Source: Campylorhamphus procurvoides (lineage: Eukaryota; Chordata; Aves; Passeriformes; Dendrocolaptidae). Taken from it: 64,000 nt of DNA. Numbering within the stretch: the first letter of the stretch is position 1; each line of letters begins with the position of its first letter. Below are positions 36,701 through 49,330 of this stretch, one piece after another. The stretch is taken from the NCBI GenBank assembly GCA_013396655.1, contig WBMV01003161.1:3842059-3906058 (forward strand). The letters run 5' to 3'. The notes beneath the pieces were generated by a model, which was not told the DNA's origin, ran no database searches, and saw only the letters and a program-made list of their open reading frames with translations. Both the position numbers and the translations under genes were made by a program.

Positions 36701-39339
36701 TAATTGTAATGTCCCATGGATGGGCAGCATGGTGTTACTAACAGCACTTTACACCACTGAGTAAAGGCTCTGTGGAACAAATCAGTAATTTCTCAGGAGC
36801 TGCATAAAGACCATGACTTCTTATTTAGATGTCTTCTCAGAGTCTTCTGCACTTTTCTATGGAGTTGCATCACAGCAAGGTCCTGAATCATATTTCAAAG
36901 TAAAATCTCTGTCTTGCTCTCCTTTCTCTATCATGCCACATAGATGCGTATCCTATGGCTCAAAATCAGAAGATATGACAGTGAAGGTCATCCAAAGCAA
37001 TACCAGTTTTAAAATTAAATGAGTCACTACTTCTCTAAGCTGCAGCCTTTTTTCTGAAGAGCACTATGAAAACAATGTAATACCTTGGTAAAATGCTCAA
37101 GCCCTCTTTTCTTTAATGTGTAAGCTTATTTTGAGTATTTCATGACCCCTCTTCTTTGATTTTTTTAGCAAGTGATTCACAAGTTTATTTCCATGTCCTG
37201 TGGGACTGATGTTCTCACAAACTTTTTCTGTTCTGCCAATGACCTGATCAGTTGGCCAAGAGGAAACTGTGCAGAAAAGCTGCAAACCTCCAAATTTACA
37301 TAAACTGATTAAAAGTGGGGTATAAAGATTTGGTTTTATTCCTCACTAAGTTCTGTTTCCTAGAGGCTCCCCTGTTGTCTGGCAGTGACAATTGGTGGTG
37401 GTCCATGGTGTGGTGGAAACGGTTTAACAGGTGGCCCTTGCCCAGGCTGTGCCATTAATATTGGTTTGGATTGATGTATGATGAATTCAGCAGCTTATTT
37501 TGGCACAACATCCATGAAATTATTATTATAATTTGCAAACGTGAGGGCAGATTGCATTGGATTGTGTGATCAGGTAGAAAACTAAACATACAAAATTGCT
37601 CATTTCAAGTAAGACAGAATATATTTTTTTACTTAAAATACCTCCTTATAACCCTTTCTTTTAGATCCAGTAATAGAAAATATTTATTGCCTGAATGTCA
37701 AGAAAAAAAGTATTTTTTCCCACCTGCACATGATGAGAGACCCAAATGCCTTTATTCGGGACTGAATTAATAATGTTCTGATCAGTGTTATAATCTTAAC
37801 AAAATCACCTTTTGTTGGCCTAATTTTTCCTGTTCTTTCAGCTTTGTCTCTGCTGGTCTCATGGTTTTGCAAATTACTATTTCTGCTTCAGACACACCTT
37901 GTGCAGAGCCAACCATCTGTTTCCACAAGTTCTTTGTAGGTCAGGCCCTTCTCCTCTGGGGCTGGAGTGGCAATACTTCAACCCCCCCTTTGCACTCGGG
38001 GAGAGCACCAGGAGGCTTCCTGCCAGACTGCTTCCCAGCCTTTTAATAACTCCTTTAACTCTCCCATCTCCACTTTGATGGCCTCTGTTTTACTGCAAAG
38101 TGAGCTTTCCTCTTAAAGTTAATGACACCCTTTGGTTTCTAAGTACATAGTAAATTGGTCCCAAGGAGTCGTATGACTTTGACTTGTTGAAACATCCACC
38201 CCATTCTTTGTACAGCTTCTCTAGTATAAAAACATCCTCACCAAGCTTGTGACAGTGGTGGAGTTTCTGTGCAATGCTTGTGACTGTGTCATTCCTGATT
38301 AAGAATTTGCACATCTGCAGCATTGAGATGTGTTTGCTGCTGTGTGCACACACACAGAACTCCAATCAACATGTATACCTAACACAGACAGAAGTTTTGT
38401 TAAGGAAAAATATGTTATATGCAACATGGAAATTACTATCTCATTAAAAATTTCCAAGAAATATAACAAAAATAGGACAAGTTATTCAACATAAATGCAA
38501 TGTATTGAAATAAATGAATCCCATCTATCAGATCATACTTTCTTTTCCACCACAGTAGCCAAAATATTACAATAAGCTTGAGGAATAGCAGGTATTTTCC
38601 AGACAAAACCAGTCTGAAATATCAGATCAATAACATGGTATCATTGTGCTACCTTGGAAAAGTAACGGTGTATAAGGATCAGAGTTATGTGATCTAGGTG
38701 CCAGTGAAGGTTAGGATGTTCCTAAGCCAGAATCCAGGAATATGTGTAACTACAGATAACCAAACCTGTGCTGTTTTGCTTGCAGGAAAATATAAAGAAT
38801 TTCAGTTCCCTTCCCAGTACTGTGTAGTAATGCACTAATCATTCATGTAAAATGTGAACCAGAGTATCTCCATGACAAAATATTATAGAATGTCTAGAAA
38901 GTGTGTCTTCCTATGGGAAATTTAAACCAACTCAGAAAAAAAACCTTATAAGAGCTTTAACTCCTGCACAGGACACATGAGGTTTAACTGCACAAGAAGT
39001 TCATAACAATTCCTACAGGTGTCAATTCAGGCAAACAAAACCAGGAATTGCAGATCCTCTGGCAGGGTACCTGTTCTGGTGAGCCATGCTACTGATTTTT
39101 TGGCAAATTGCACCATATCACTTGGCATTCATAAGCAGGTATTAATTGGAATCATTTACTATATAACAAGGAAAGTGCCTTAATTGTGTAATGACTATAA
39201 ATAATTCCGTACTGAGAGTTTTGTCAGTTTTTCTCAGTACCCTTTTCTGAATACTTTTCTCTGAATGGTCTGCTTGGCCTGTCATTCATGAGGTTTTTGA
39301 AATAAAACCTTCCTCCTCATGTGAACACTCAGTGTAATT
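36701..39339. other. non-coding unique sequence, no gene seen
   Basis: Unique AT-rich sequence. Frames are under 95 codons and show no motif. No repeat family was recognised. Confidence 0.6.
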
Positions 39340-39440
39340 ACTAAGGCCACTGTTTAAATAACTCTGCTGGAGTGTCTCCATCTGTGAGCGGCGTGAGCTA
39401 CGTCAAATTATTCACTCCACATGTGAAAACAAAGGGAGAG
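39340..39440. promoter_or_regulatory. possible regulatory block with retained CpGs
   Basis: Around 39387-39405 three CpGs occur within twenty bases in an otherwise CpG-poor setting. GTGAGC is repeated ten bases apart, followed by ACGTCA (a CRE half site) and AAATTATTCA. Preserved CpGs can mark constrained sequence. No alignment supports this here. Confidence 0.15.
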
Positions 39441-40045
39441 ACACACAGGAGCACTGCAGATAACCTCAGGGCTTAGCAGTAGGCCTACTACAATTAAAGA
39501 GAAGATTTCTGAAGGTGACCTTGTGGATGCTCATTTCTTACTCTTGTCAACAGTGGACCATGATGACAAGGCGGGCAGAAGGTGGTAATGAGACAGTTTG
39601 ATTGATCAGTGAATGTCAAATTAATTCAGCTGGAAGCTTGCCAGAGCAAAACACAAAACTGCACAGTGGAATAAATAGAAGAGTGGATTTGATACTTTGG
39701 TTAGAACAATGCCCTGAAACCACTGAAAAGGTGTCTCAGGCAAGGAAAGTTAAAAAATGAATCCTGTAATGAATTATTTGTCATTCAAAACAAATTTGGG
39801 TTTACAACAGAAGATAAAAAGTAGATGCAAATCTTAGCAGCTTTGCCAAAAGGAGAAGCAATATCTTAGGGAAATGTTAGTGGGACAGATGACAAATATT
39901 CATTTATCTTTAGGCAATCTGCAAATTCAGCCTTTTAAATTAAAATCAAAGGAAGCAGTCTAGAGTATTCAGTAATTTAAAACATTGGGGAAAAGGGTCC
40001 TTTTTTTACCATGTTTTATATGTACAAGCACGTATCATTTTACAG
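39441..40045. other. non-coding unique sequence
   Basis: AT-rich unique DNA, ending in CATTTTACAG, which forms the acceptor-like edge of the long open segment that follows. Confidence 0.6.
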
Positions 40046-40526
40046 AGCCTCTTCAGAATCAATCTCGAGAAGATTGGTCTATTAAATATATTTATTTGGA
40101 TGTGATTGCAATCATTTATGAAATGTTTGTGGGTTTGTGTACACACAGAGGAAACCCTGGCTTGTTGAGCCAATGGCAAAGCCTCCCTGAGTGCACTGGG
40201 TGCTGGGTATTGCTGCTACATGTACAAGGAGCAATTGTCCCCACTGAAATCAGATTTTTATCTAATAAATATAGTGGCTATTTTCAAGATTACTTAATTC
40301 AACCTCTTTTACTTCTATTAGCACAAAAAATAATATTCACCTCCTCAACAATACTCTTCCTTGAGAAAAGGTATCCACATAACTTATGTCTCCAAAGAAC
40401 ATGTTCCTGCTGTTGGGCAGCTCCCTTTCCAACGTGGCTGCACATCCAGAAAACCTTCTTGCTCCTGAATGTACTTTTGTTTGACAAAATAGGGTTTGGA
40501 GGAAGGGAAGTGGTGGGGTTATGGAG
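40046..40526 (+). other. exon-like segment containing the window's longest open frame
   Basis: This segment holds most of a 181-codon frame (39985-40530), the longest in the window. It is preceded by TTTTACAG and followed by GTAAGA, a good donor. The frame's TAA stop exists only because the AG before the donor joins GTAA, so the reading would continue into another exon if spliced. Composition is hydrophobic with many Leu, Ile, Phe and Cys, including a Leu-rich stretch roughly at residues 109-115 of the frame. I recognise no domain. A frame of this length is somewhat unusual but not impossible by chance in 64 kb. Confidence 0.2.
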
Positions 40527-43500
40527 GTAAGAAAACCTCCAGTGTAGCCCTATGAGCTGTGCCATCCCATCCTGCTTTTCCACAGAGCTGTTTCCCATGG
40601 ATGCCCATGCCTTTGTCAGGTGTTATCTTTACAATCACTTTACTTTAAACCAAAAAGCTGGCACAGTAAATGTGAGTCTGCACCACAGATATGGCAGCAC
40701 AGAGTTACATCAGCTGCTGGCAGCCCATAATGATGTAGCTGCACGTTGCTAAATGTTCTTTCTCATAACATAAGTAGCATTGTCCTATTTAGGCTGTAAA
40801 AGTACTTTTTGATGTGAACTTATCCTCGAGTGGGAATTTGCTACAGGTTCCCCCAGGACTGGGATTTATGCTGCAAGTGCAAGATGTACTTTTACAACTG
40901 TGGAAAGATATCTAACTGGGCTTCATTATCAGCCCTTTATGCATCTGCTATTCTGCTGCAGGTACAAGAATTTTTCTTCCAAGCCTAATGCTGATGTTGA
41001 AAGCACAGGAAGAGTTCTTATAACTAGGGTTATTTCAACTGCTCAGTGTCTCCTGGGAATTTTCATGCCGTCACACTTGTAAATTAATTTCCTTTGGCTA
41101 TTCTCTGTTCCACTTGTGTTAATTTTCTATGAACATTTCTACAGTATAGTTTTATCAATTAAAATATTCATAAAATGACTGTTCTAAACCAAGACATATT
41201 TGCAAGGTCTACTCTAATGCTTTCTCATGTCCTCATTCTGAAATCATAGAGTGCTCTTCTATTGTGTGTAAGGAAATCTTGTTCTTAGAAATGCCCACTG
41301 AAAACAACAGCAGCTCAGTGAGTCACGTTCCTCCAGTGTTAGAAGAGTCTTAGGGCTCTAAATGTACCTGTTGAACACCATGAAAGGCTGATGGTAAAGC
41401 TCTTTGTGCAGTCACAACTCCATCACCTTCAGTATATATGTTATCAATCAGGAAGGATTTTTGCTTCTGTCTGGAAGGATAAAAGCAAATTCCTCGAGGA
41501 GAGCTGCCTGTGAGTCCTGTGTTTGCACCTCAGGACTGGCCAGAGCTGAAGTTTGACCCTGCAAAGGCTCAGACACTGAGGACTCGTTCTGCACAGTGCA
41601 GAGGGAGCAAGGGGAGGGTCCACAGTGCTGGGACATGGGTCCTGTGGAGTTTCCCCACAGGCACCACTCACAAACCCACTGGTGCCAGCACAGTTATTGT
41701 AGTGCAACAACAGGACTGCTGGGAGCACATCTGGCCCTCGTGGCACAGATTGGAGGGTGGATGGGAGCAAGACATGGGAATTGTGCCACCAACTTCAGTG
41801 GAAAACAGATTGAGGTGTTGTCTTTGTATGCATTTATCTGCAGTGATTAATTTTTCAGGGAGTCAGGGCAGCCAGCTGCCACTGAGCTATCTGTTCCTCT
41901 GCTCCGAGTGTTCGATACCTTCCCAGCTGGAAAAGCCTTTGTCCCCACCTCATCTCTTTTTCGGTCGTTCACATTATCACTTGATAAATATCTCATGACC
42001 TGATGCTCTGTTTTACCCAGGCCTGCGCCTCGGAGACCTCCTCACAGCTTCTGCCATCCCAAACCCAGGAATGTAATGCTTCAATAAAAAAAAATAATGA
42101 CTAGATGTGACATGAAGTGAAACCTGCAATACCCTTGATACTGTGTGTCAGGTACATTGCAAACCTTCACAGGCTGCGGGGTTTAATGGCTTGCTACAGT
42201 TCTACTGCAAAACTTTTTCCATCTGAGTAGAAATTTGTCATATACAGAGGAATAATTAGTCAGCCTGATAGAAGACAGAGCCTCTTGATGTGATCCTGTA
42301 ATTATACAATTCTGTTAGGTTCTTAGCTCATTCTTTTTCTACAGCTAAAAGTGTATCAAAACACCTTTTTGGGCACCTGCCCTTGGTGAAAACTCCTAGT
42401 TTTTTAATAATGGTCAACATATCCTGTTAGGGCAGTGAAATAACCTGTGGATGAGAAACTGCCATGCCAGAATTTAGACACCAAGTTTGAATGCCCTGAA
42501 TTAGTGACCTGGTCTCTGATGGGTTGAACCACCTTCAGAAGGTGCCAATTTCTTTCCACCATGAGGGGAAGCTCCTGAGTCATGTCAGTGCCTGAGCAAA
42601 GTGCTTAACAGGCTCTTGTTTTTAGTGATGCAGATTCCCTACATGTGCAGGGCAAAGCACAGGACTGCAGTTACACTTTCAAGGATTGCCACAGAGAAGT
42701 GATCACTCCAAGATTTGGATCTTTCATTTCTCAAGGCAGAAAACCTGTTGCTTTTCAAAGTAATAATTTTGTTGTCTGAGTGCTCTTCTTGAAGTCTATC
42801 ATTGAATCCAATGGGAAGGGTCTCATCCCACCCCCTGCCTTAAAATTCCACCTATTCTTTCTTGGAATAGTCATAAGTATGTTTTTCTCCACTCTGATAA
42901 TGCTGTTTAACTCTCCAGTTCATTTACAATAGTATACTCCCCTGATATTTATTCTACATGTTGATAATTTTTACTTGATCTTCACTCCCAGATAATGTCC
43001 ATGTGTCCATGTGATAACATTTTGATTTTCCAGCTGATGTACATTTCTCAGTAATGCAGCACTTGAATGCATAGCCATGGCTCTGAACTTTGAAGAGGTA
43101 TCATAGGACTGGAATGAACCTGGAAGTTGCTTTAAAAGCCTCTCGTATCTTTGAACAATTCACACACAAAAAAAATGAAGTGCAAAGCATTGCATTGATT
43201 AAAGATTATTTAGCATGTTTGAAAAGCTTTCCAAAAAAGCCACCTATCTAAAACTTAGTCACATTTCTGTAAGCCTGTGCTGTTGTTTCTGAAATGATTC
43301 TTATTAACGTTAAAAGAAGGGAAATGGTTTTGATTTTTCCCAAGGGAAATAGCAGGTTTTAATGTGGTGAAAGGACAAGTGTTTGCTGAGATTTCCATTG
43401 CTGTGACTCATTTACTTGTCCTACTCTTTCAGTAATTAGCTCTGGTTGAGTTCTGTTTCTGCCACTTGGCATTCCCAAAGCGTCTGAGGGGAATCCTGGT

Positions 43501-44300
43501 GCTTTCTGTTGGAAATGAGGAAGGCCCTGGGTCAGTCCTGGACACAGATTTGAGCCTCGTCCCCCACTGTTCCATCAGCCCCCCATGCAGGGTGGGTGGT
43601 TCCCTCCCCTCCCTGCTAATTACAGTGTCCAGCCCAAGCAGATGGGTTTGGAGGTGATGTCCCAAAAGGGTCACCTCTGGGGAGGGAGCATTTAAAAACA
43701 TATGGGAGGAAAATGCCATTTGGGAGATTTTTGACACCTCTTGTTTCTAAATTGGCAGCTGGATATGAGGAGATATTACTGCAGGGAAGTTCCCCCCTTT
43801 TTCTGAAAATCCCTTGCCATATTTTGCAGTACAAAGCAATTTTAAAGTGCAGGGAGGGTGAAGGGAGGGAAGCATTAAAGATAAGAATTATATTAAGGGA
43901 AGTGGCCAACTTTGGAGCCACAGCAGCATGACAAGATTGAGGTAGAAGAGCAGAGACTGATTTTTGATGTGGGATAATTTGACTTAAGACCATGACTATC
44001 ACTCCGAGTTTTACATATTGTAATGAATGCAGGCATGTGGCAAGAACAGTTTGGGAGCATCTGATACATGAAAACATGAATATTATATTAGGTGCTTTTA
44101 ATTGCTGGATTTTTGGTGTCTCAGGCTGGTTTTTAATAACTTCCATTGTTTTTACTCTTTCTTAAGCTATAAGGGAGCTCCTGAGCCCTACAGAGCACGC
44201 TGGACACGGAAATGTAGAAACCAATTGAATTGTTTCTAAACTTTATGCTAATAAATGATTTATTTTGTACAAGAGCAGCTTTTTTTTAAAGCTTCTCCCT
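40527..44300. other. non-coding unique sequence, no gene seen
   Basis: Two long frames, 41510-41998 plus (162 codons) and 43616-44146 minus (176 codons), have no motif I know and no convincing splice-like boundaries. They are treated as chance. A weak CR1-like string near 43097-43140 was noted but not accepted. Confidence 0.55.
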
Positions 44301-47300
44301 AATTAAGCTACTTCAAGCACCCTTCTGAGCTCAGTATATGCTGGTCCAGGTTCAAGATGTGCTCAGTGCAGAGAAGGGGTGCCAGGGACCCATTATAGGT
44401 CTCAGAGACACCAACCCCATCTGCTCCAACCCTGACTCCAATTAGAGCATCTGAAGGGGCGGCTCCAAGTTGGCCCCAGTTGCTCTGTGGCCTCAGAGAC
44501 TCCCAGTTCTCCCTGGGAACTGGGAAATTGGATATTCCTGCCCATTATACACACTGTTCTCAGCTGGGACCATGCTCCATTCAGATGTGCTCTGTTAGTG
44601 GTTGGGATGAGTGGGAAGAAATTGTGGCCTTTCTGGTATAATCCTACCCCACCATCACATCTCTCTCCCCTCAGCAGTATCTGGTAGTCCCCAACAGCCT
44701 AATTTATGTGAGAGGAGTGGGTACTGCTCTCCCCAGACCTCATTACAATTAAGCAGTTACAAATTGTATGAAAATTTAGGCACAATACTGCAAAATTTTC
44801 CTTACGATATGCTTCTAAAGGAATACTTTCATAAGAAGCAGAGGAGAAGAAAGCAATAGTTTCACTGAATTCAAATGGAGATCTTTGATGTGCTAATATT
44901 CTTGGTAGATTTCTGTCAACACTGTAAGTTCAGTTTCAACTAGTTTTGTCAAAAAAATAGTTGAGATGCAGTGTTGGGGAGAGAAATACTAATCTTGGGA
45001 CAGCAGGAAGATGCCTTTATTGAACAAATGCTTATAGAAATTAGCCACAGTGGAGTTCTAAATAAAGTTGATATCTGCAAATACCACATTGAATTAGGGG
45101 AGAAAAGAAAAAACAAAAAAGAGAGAATCTGTTGTCCTTTCTTAAGTGAAATCAGGTGGGTGGTAGGATGCCCTTTTGTAGCTTGTTTGATGCCATTTGA
45201 GATGTTTAAACTCACCTGTGAAAGATTCTTGCCTAAAGAGGGGCTGCACCTGAGCAGCTCTGGAAGAAGGGCTGGTGATTTGAAATTGTAAAATTACTGG
45301 AAGAAAATCTTCTTGCTGGAAGAGTCAAGGACAAAACTGGAGCTAAAGGGAATTGAATCAGAATTTTGTAAATTATACTCCCAGGCTACTTAAGAAGAAA
45401 GTTTTACAGATGTAAGGAAAAATAACTCCTTGAGCTTGATGCCTACCATTTCCACGATAGCTGGTGAGTACTTTTATTGTGAATGTGTGTATGTTTTCCT
45501 GACTTGTGAGGAGATTCAAAACTTTGATCTAGTTTAACAAAACAAAATCATAGCAGGAAAGCTGAAGAAGGTGCCAGGAGGGCACTGGGGAGCTTTGTCA
45601 GTGCTGGTGGCTCTGCTCAAGAGTGTCTCTGCACGGGTTGTACAAAGAGCAGCTTTGCTAGAAGTGAAACTTCCAAACAAGTGACTCTTTCTGATCTCTC
45701 TGTCTTGGGTTGGGCTCCCGAGTCTCGTGGTAGAATTCCCCAACGCGTTCAGGAAGAAACATGCAGGTTTCTGATGGAGTTTATTCTGTCTCTAAATACT
45801 GACAGATAATCCTTGCCTGAATCTGCTCACATCTGAGCATAGGGAAAAAAGAATAAAATCAAAATGTTATTTTTTCTCTTTTTTTTTAAATTTTTAGCCT
45901 TAAATAAAGTAAATTATGGGTATTTACAGGAAAATGAATCACTAGAAAAAGAAGCTTTCATTGCCGTAGTACCCAGTTCTCTACCACCAATATCCACAAA
46001 GTGATATTCAGCTCTAAAGTGCAAATGTTAATGAAAAAGAGAACCTTAATCAAAACAGCTTTTTCATATTCAGGGGAGGGTTTTTTTGGGTTTTGTTTGT
46101 TGGTGTTTTGTTTTGTTTTTTCCCCCAAGTTGCAGAGTTATTGTTTTGCAAAAGCCATTAAAAGGCTCCTGTAACTGCACTCTCTGTTGGAGAAGGATGT
46201 CATGTCTAAAAATGTTGTCACCTTCAAAATACTGTGAAAGTCAGGGCCAAGTTATTTTAATCAGGCATTGCTGGAAGTTGTGGGTAGAATCATAATGGGA
46301 AAAGAAACATTTACCTTTATATGGCCAATGCAGTAATCTCAGTTTCTCTGGGGAGATGCTCGGAATTACGTGGATGGTGAGATTAGTGTATTACTAAAGT
46401 GTCTGACAGCAAGAACAGCTCCTGTGTTAGCTCTCTAATGCATTAATAATGCTTCACATTTCCAAGCTGTATAGCCCCTTTCTTACAGGCTTGTTGTACC
46501 CACACCTTCTTCACAGCAGCCGCCTCTAGATGGCTTGAGAGATGGAGACATAAGAAGGCTTTCTTAGGAAAGTGATTGATTGGGGTGAGACTGGGGCTCC
46601 TGTGGGAAACAAAGGAAGCTGCCAGGTTTATGCTTTGGAAAATGCCACTGAACACCAGTGCAGTTTTCATAAAGGAAGAGGCTCTCTGGTTTGGGAGAGA
46701 TGTGACATTGTGCAGAAGAACCTGATGGTAATTCTCAGAGGAAGGGTTAATGAGAGGGTTGTTTTGTAGCCAACATAAAATTCAGCTTGCATTGATGGCT
46801 TCTCCACTTGGAAAGCTCTTTTTTTTCTGCAAGGCAAATCACAGTAGGTAAGAGCTGGAATAAAGGAGATTTCTTATCCATTCTCCTCCAACTGACCCCA
46901 GGCCTCACAATTTATGCCCTGTGCTCCTTTCTCTCCCTTGCTCCCTTCTCTGCCCCCACCAACTCTGAATTGTTAAACCTCTTCAAGTTCAGGTTTTTCG
47001 CAGGCTTTGCTTTAAAGTTGTATCTCACTTGTTGAGATTTCATTCCACATTCCCTGTACTTACTTATTTATGCATAAGTGCTGTTTCTCAGCAAAAGCAC
47101 AGACCCAAGGAGGAGGTACCGTGACATGGGCAGTGTTTCCCCTGCCTAATAACAGGATTACTGGGGGGTCAGGCCAGCACAGCAGAAGGAACACACTTCA
47201 CACAGGGCCTGGTGTTGCAGAGGAGAGCTCTGCTGGGCTTTATTTGCAGTGTTGCATTAAGAGCATTACCATGCCAGCTCTCCTGCTGTTCCATGCCTTG

Positions 47301-48055
47301 CTTACCTGTCTGCTCTTAACTGGGACCCAAAGAGCATCATGTACTCACACAACCTCAGTAATTATCAGGGCTACTTTGACTCCTGCCTCCCAAGCCAAGG
47401 CTGCAATCTCTATTCTATTACTGACTAGCTAAACAGGCCTTCATAGTCCTCTTAATTGACTTTTGGGGAGAGCTGAGCTTTACCCATTCTGCCTGGCTGA
47501 TTTGCTAACAAGGCTCAGCCCTGACAGGCTGGAGAAGGATTTTCATGGCTTGGCTCAGCTCAGAGGCTTTGGAACAGCTGCCATAGCACCTGAGGGCTGC
47601 TGTCAGAGGCTTCATCTCTCCTCTGAGAGCCTTCTTGTGCATGGCCAAAATAGCCACGTTTCTGATTGAAAAAAGATGAGTGAATGCTCCCTCACCATCC
47701 TCTTCTCCCTTTCCTTTTATTCTAACTGAACTATACAAGAAGCAAGGAAAGTAATGAACCTGTATGTGGTATTTTACTGTTATTTTCTATCTGTGTATAC
47801 TGTGTCAGATATATTGAAAGGGATGGAATTTATAACACTATTATGGTTCTGATAGTTGGCCCTATCTACGGCTAATCTCATTTGGTCTCTGAGCTCCCCT
47901 GTCCTTTGCTGCACTCTGATTTGATTCTCTTTTTTTTTTAATGTAGGGATATCAATCTCTAGGAGGCAATGTTCTGTCATAATTAGAGTTATTATGTGGC
48001 ACTATATATAAAATGAGGCCAAAGTGATGTGATAGTTGTTTCCCGGTTTTTTTCC
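44301..48055. other. non-coding; T/G-rich tract
   Basis: A T- and G-rich low-complexity tract lies near 46078-46126. A 106-codon plus-strand frame at 44971-45291 is Lys and Ile rich without motifs. No repeat family or RNA gene was recognised. Confidence 0.55.
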
Positions 48056-48071
48056 TTTTTTTTTTTTTTTT
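48056..48071. repeat. T16 homopolymer in a pyrimidine-rich tract
   Basis: Sixteen T follow TTTTTTTCC and are followed by GTAG, so it resembles a splice acceptor on the plus strand or the poly(A) end of a minus-strand retrocopy. The flank at 48075-48180 shows no polyadenylation signal at the right place and no known gene, so neither reading is supported. Confidence 0.6.
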
Positions 48072-49179
48072 GTAGCTGTAGACTCATTAGAGGAGCCCCA
48101 TCCACTTGTGGCACGCAGGCCAGAGCACACCTTATTAGTGCTTAGGAGGAGAAAATCCTGCCATGCAGCACCAGCGGTTAGTTACAGATGTATTTCATGA
48201 TAGATCTAAAGCTCTGTATTTTAAAAACTTGCTCTAAAGTGAAGCTGCTGAACCATGGCTCTGTATTGCAGCACATTAAAATGCAATGATAATTACCCTC
48301 ATTATGAAAACATCTCCTCACAGCTCTTACAATACTTGCTTCAAAAAGGTATTCGGGGGGAGTACACCAGGGATGCAATCCACAGAAGTTGTGGGGTGAA
48401 GGCTAAGAGAGCACAAGTGCATTCATGGGCAGCAGAAGTGGGGAAGAATGTTGCTCCCTGACTGACTCCTACTGCAAAATGCCATCTCTCAGAAAACCTC
48501 TAATTCAGCACTCGCTGGTTTCCCATAGTCCTCCCTGGAATCAGCACTCAGAGAGTCCCAGTGGTCCCTGTTTGCCTTACACAGGTCTGGCCTGGCCAAT
48601 TAAGGGGGTTTTGTGTAGGTGTGTGCTTACCTGGTACTCCCTCACACACTTGTTCTGCTTTTGGGAGTTTGGAGGTGACAAAGTGAAAGGTGGTTTAGCT
48701 GGAAACAGAACTCATTAAAAGTTAGGATTGTATTTCCAGCCTGTCCGTGCTCACAGGGGAAAAAAATAGTTCTTGTGCGTAGTGTGTAACCCACAGGATT
48801 TGGTTTGAAGAGCTGTATTAGCCTGGAGACAAAAGAGGGAAGCCTTAATTAGAAATAAAACAAGCAGGCTTTCAGCCATCCTGAATTTGGTGGGATACAG
48901 AAAAGGCCTTGAAGTAAGAAAACTCCTTGATCTACGGAGTTTCCACAGCCACCACTGCCTGGAAAAGCTGTTCTATGGAGTGAGAGAACAAAAATAGGAT
49001 ATATCCCAAGCACTGGTAATGTTCTGTACACGGAACTTCTTAGCAGAGGAAAGCTCTGGGATGAGGATCAACATCTGATCCTTACAATTCAGTGCCAAAC
49101 TTTGCTGACGTGTGTACGTGTTGCAGGTTGCTGTTCATTCGTAGCCTCCAGGAGCCACACGAGCTGAAAACCAGCCAGT
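48072..49179. other. non-coding unique sequence, no gene seen
   Basis: Unique sequence. The two overlapping frames on opposite strands at 48.18-48.46 kb have no motif I recognise. Confidence 0.55.
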
Positions 49180-49330
49180 TGGGTAATCGTGGTAATTAAA
49201 AGAGATGTAAACTTTCCAAGGAGCTGACACTTAGTCATTACACGGAGCTGTCATGCTTGACTGAGCTAACGTTAATTCCGATATCCCATTATATCTCGCT
49301 GATATCAGTTTAAAAGATATCTGCTCTGTT
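49180..49330. promoter_or_regulatory. possible enhancer-like block with three GATATC sites
   Basis: GATATC occurs three times in 42 bases (49280-49285, 49301-49306, 49316-49321), the middle one inside the 10-base palindrome CTGATATCAG (49299-49308). GGTAATTAAAAG and AACGTTAATT lie just upstream. Such clustering suggests a regulatory element, but conservation is not shown. Confidence 0.22.

Noticed and set aside
41510..41998. 162-codon plus-strand open frame, with a 108-codon frame opposite
   Set aside because: GC-richer patch gives open frames on both strands; no recognisable motif on either.
43097..43140. CR1-like string on the minus strand (ATCATAGGACTGGAATGAAC)
   Set aside because: Resembles the CR1 tail region only loosely and lacks the octamer tail; could be chance.
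43616..44146. 176-codon minus-strand open frame
   Set aside because: No domain, no plausible splice-like boundaries, composition like neighbouring chance frames.
45419..45462. Possible small exon before GTGAGTAC
   Set aside because: The donor is good, but the proposed acceptor lacks a pyrimidine tract and no frame stays open.
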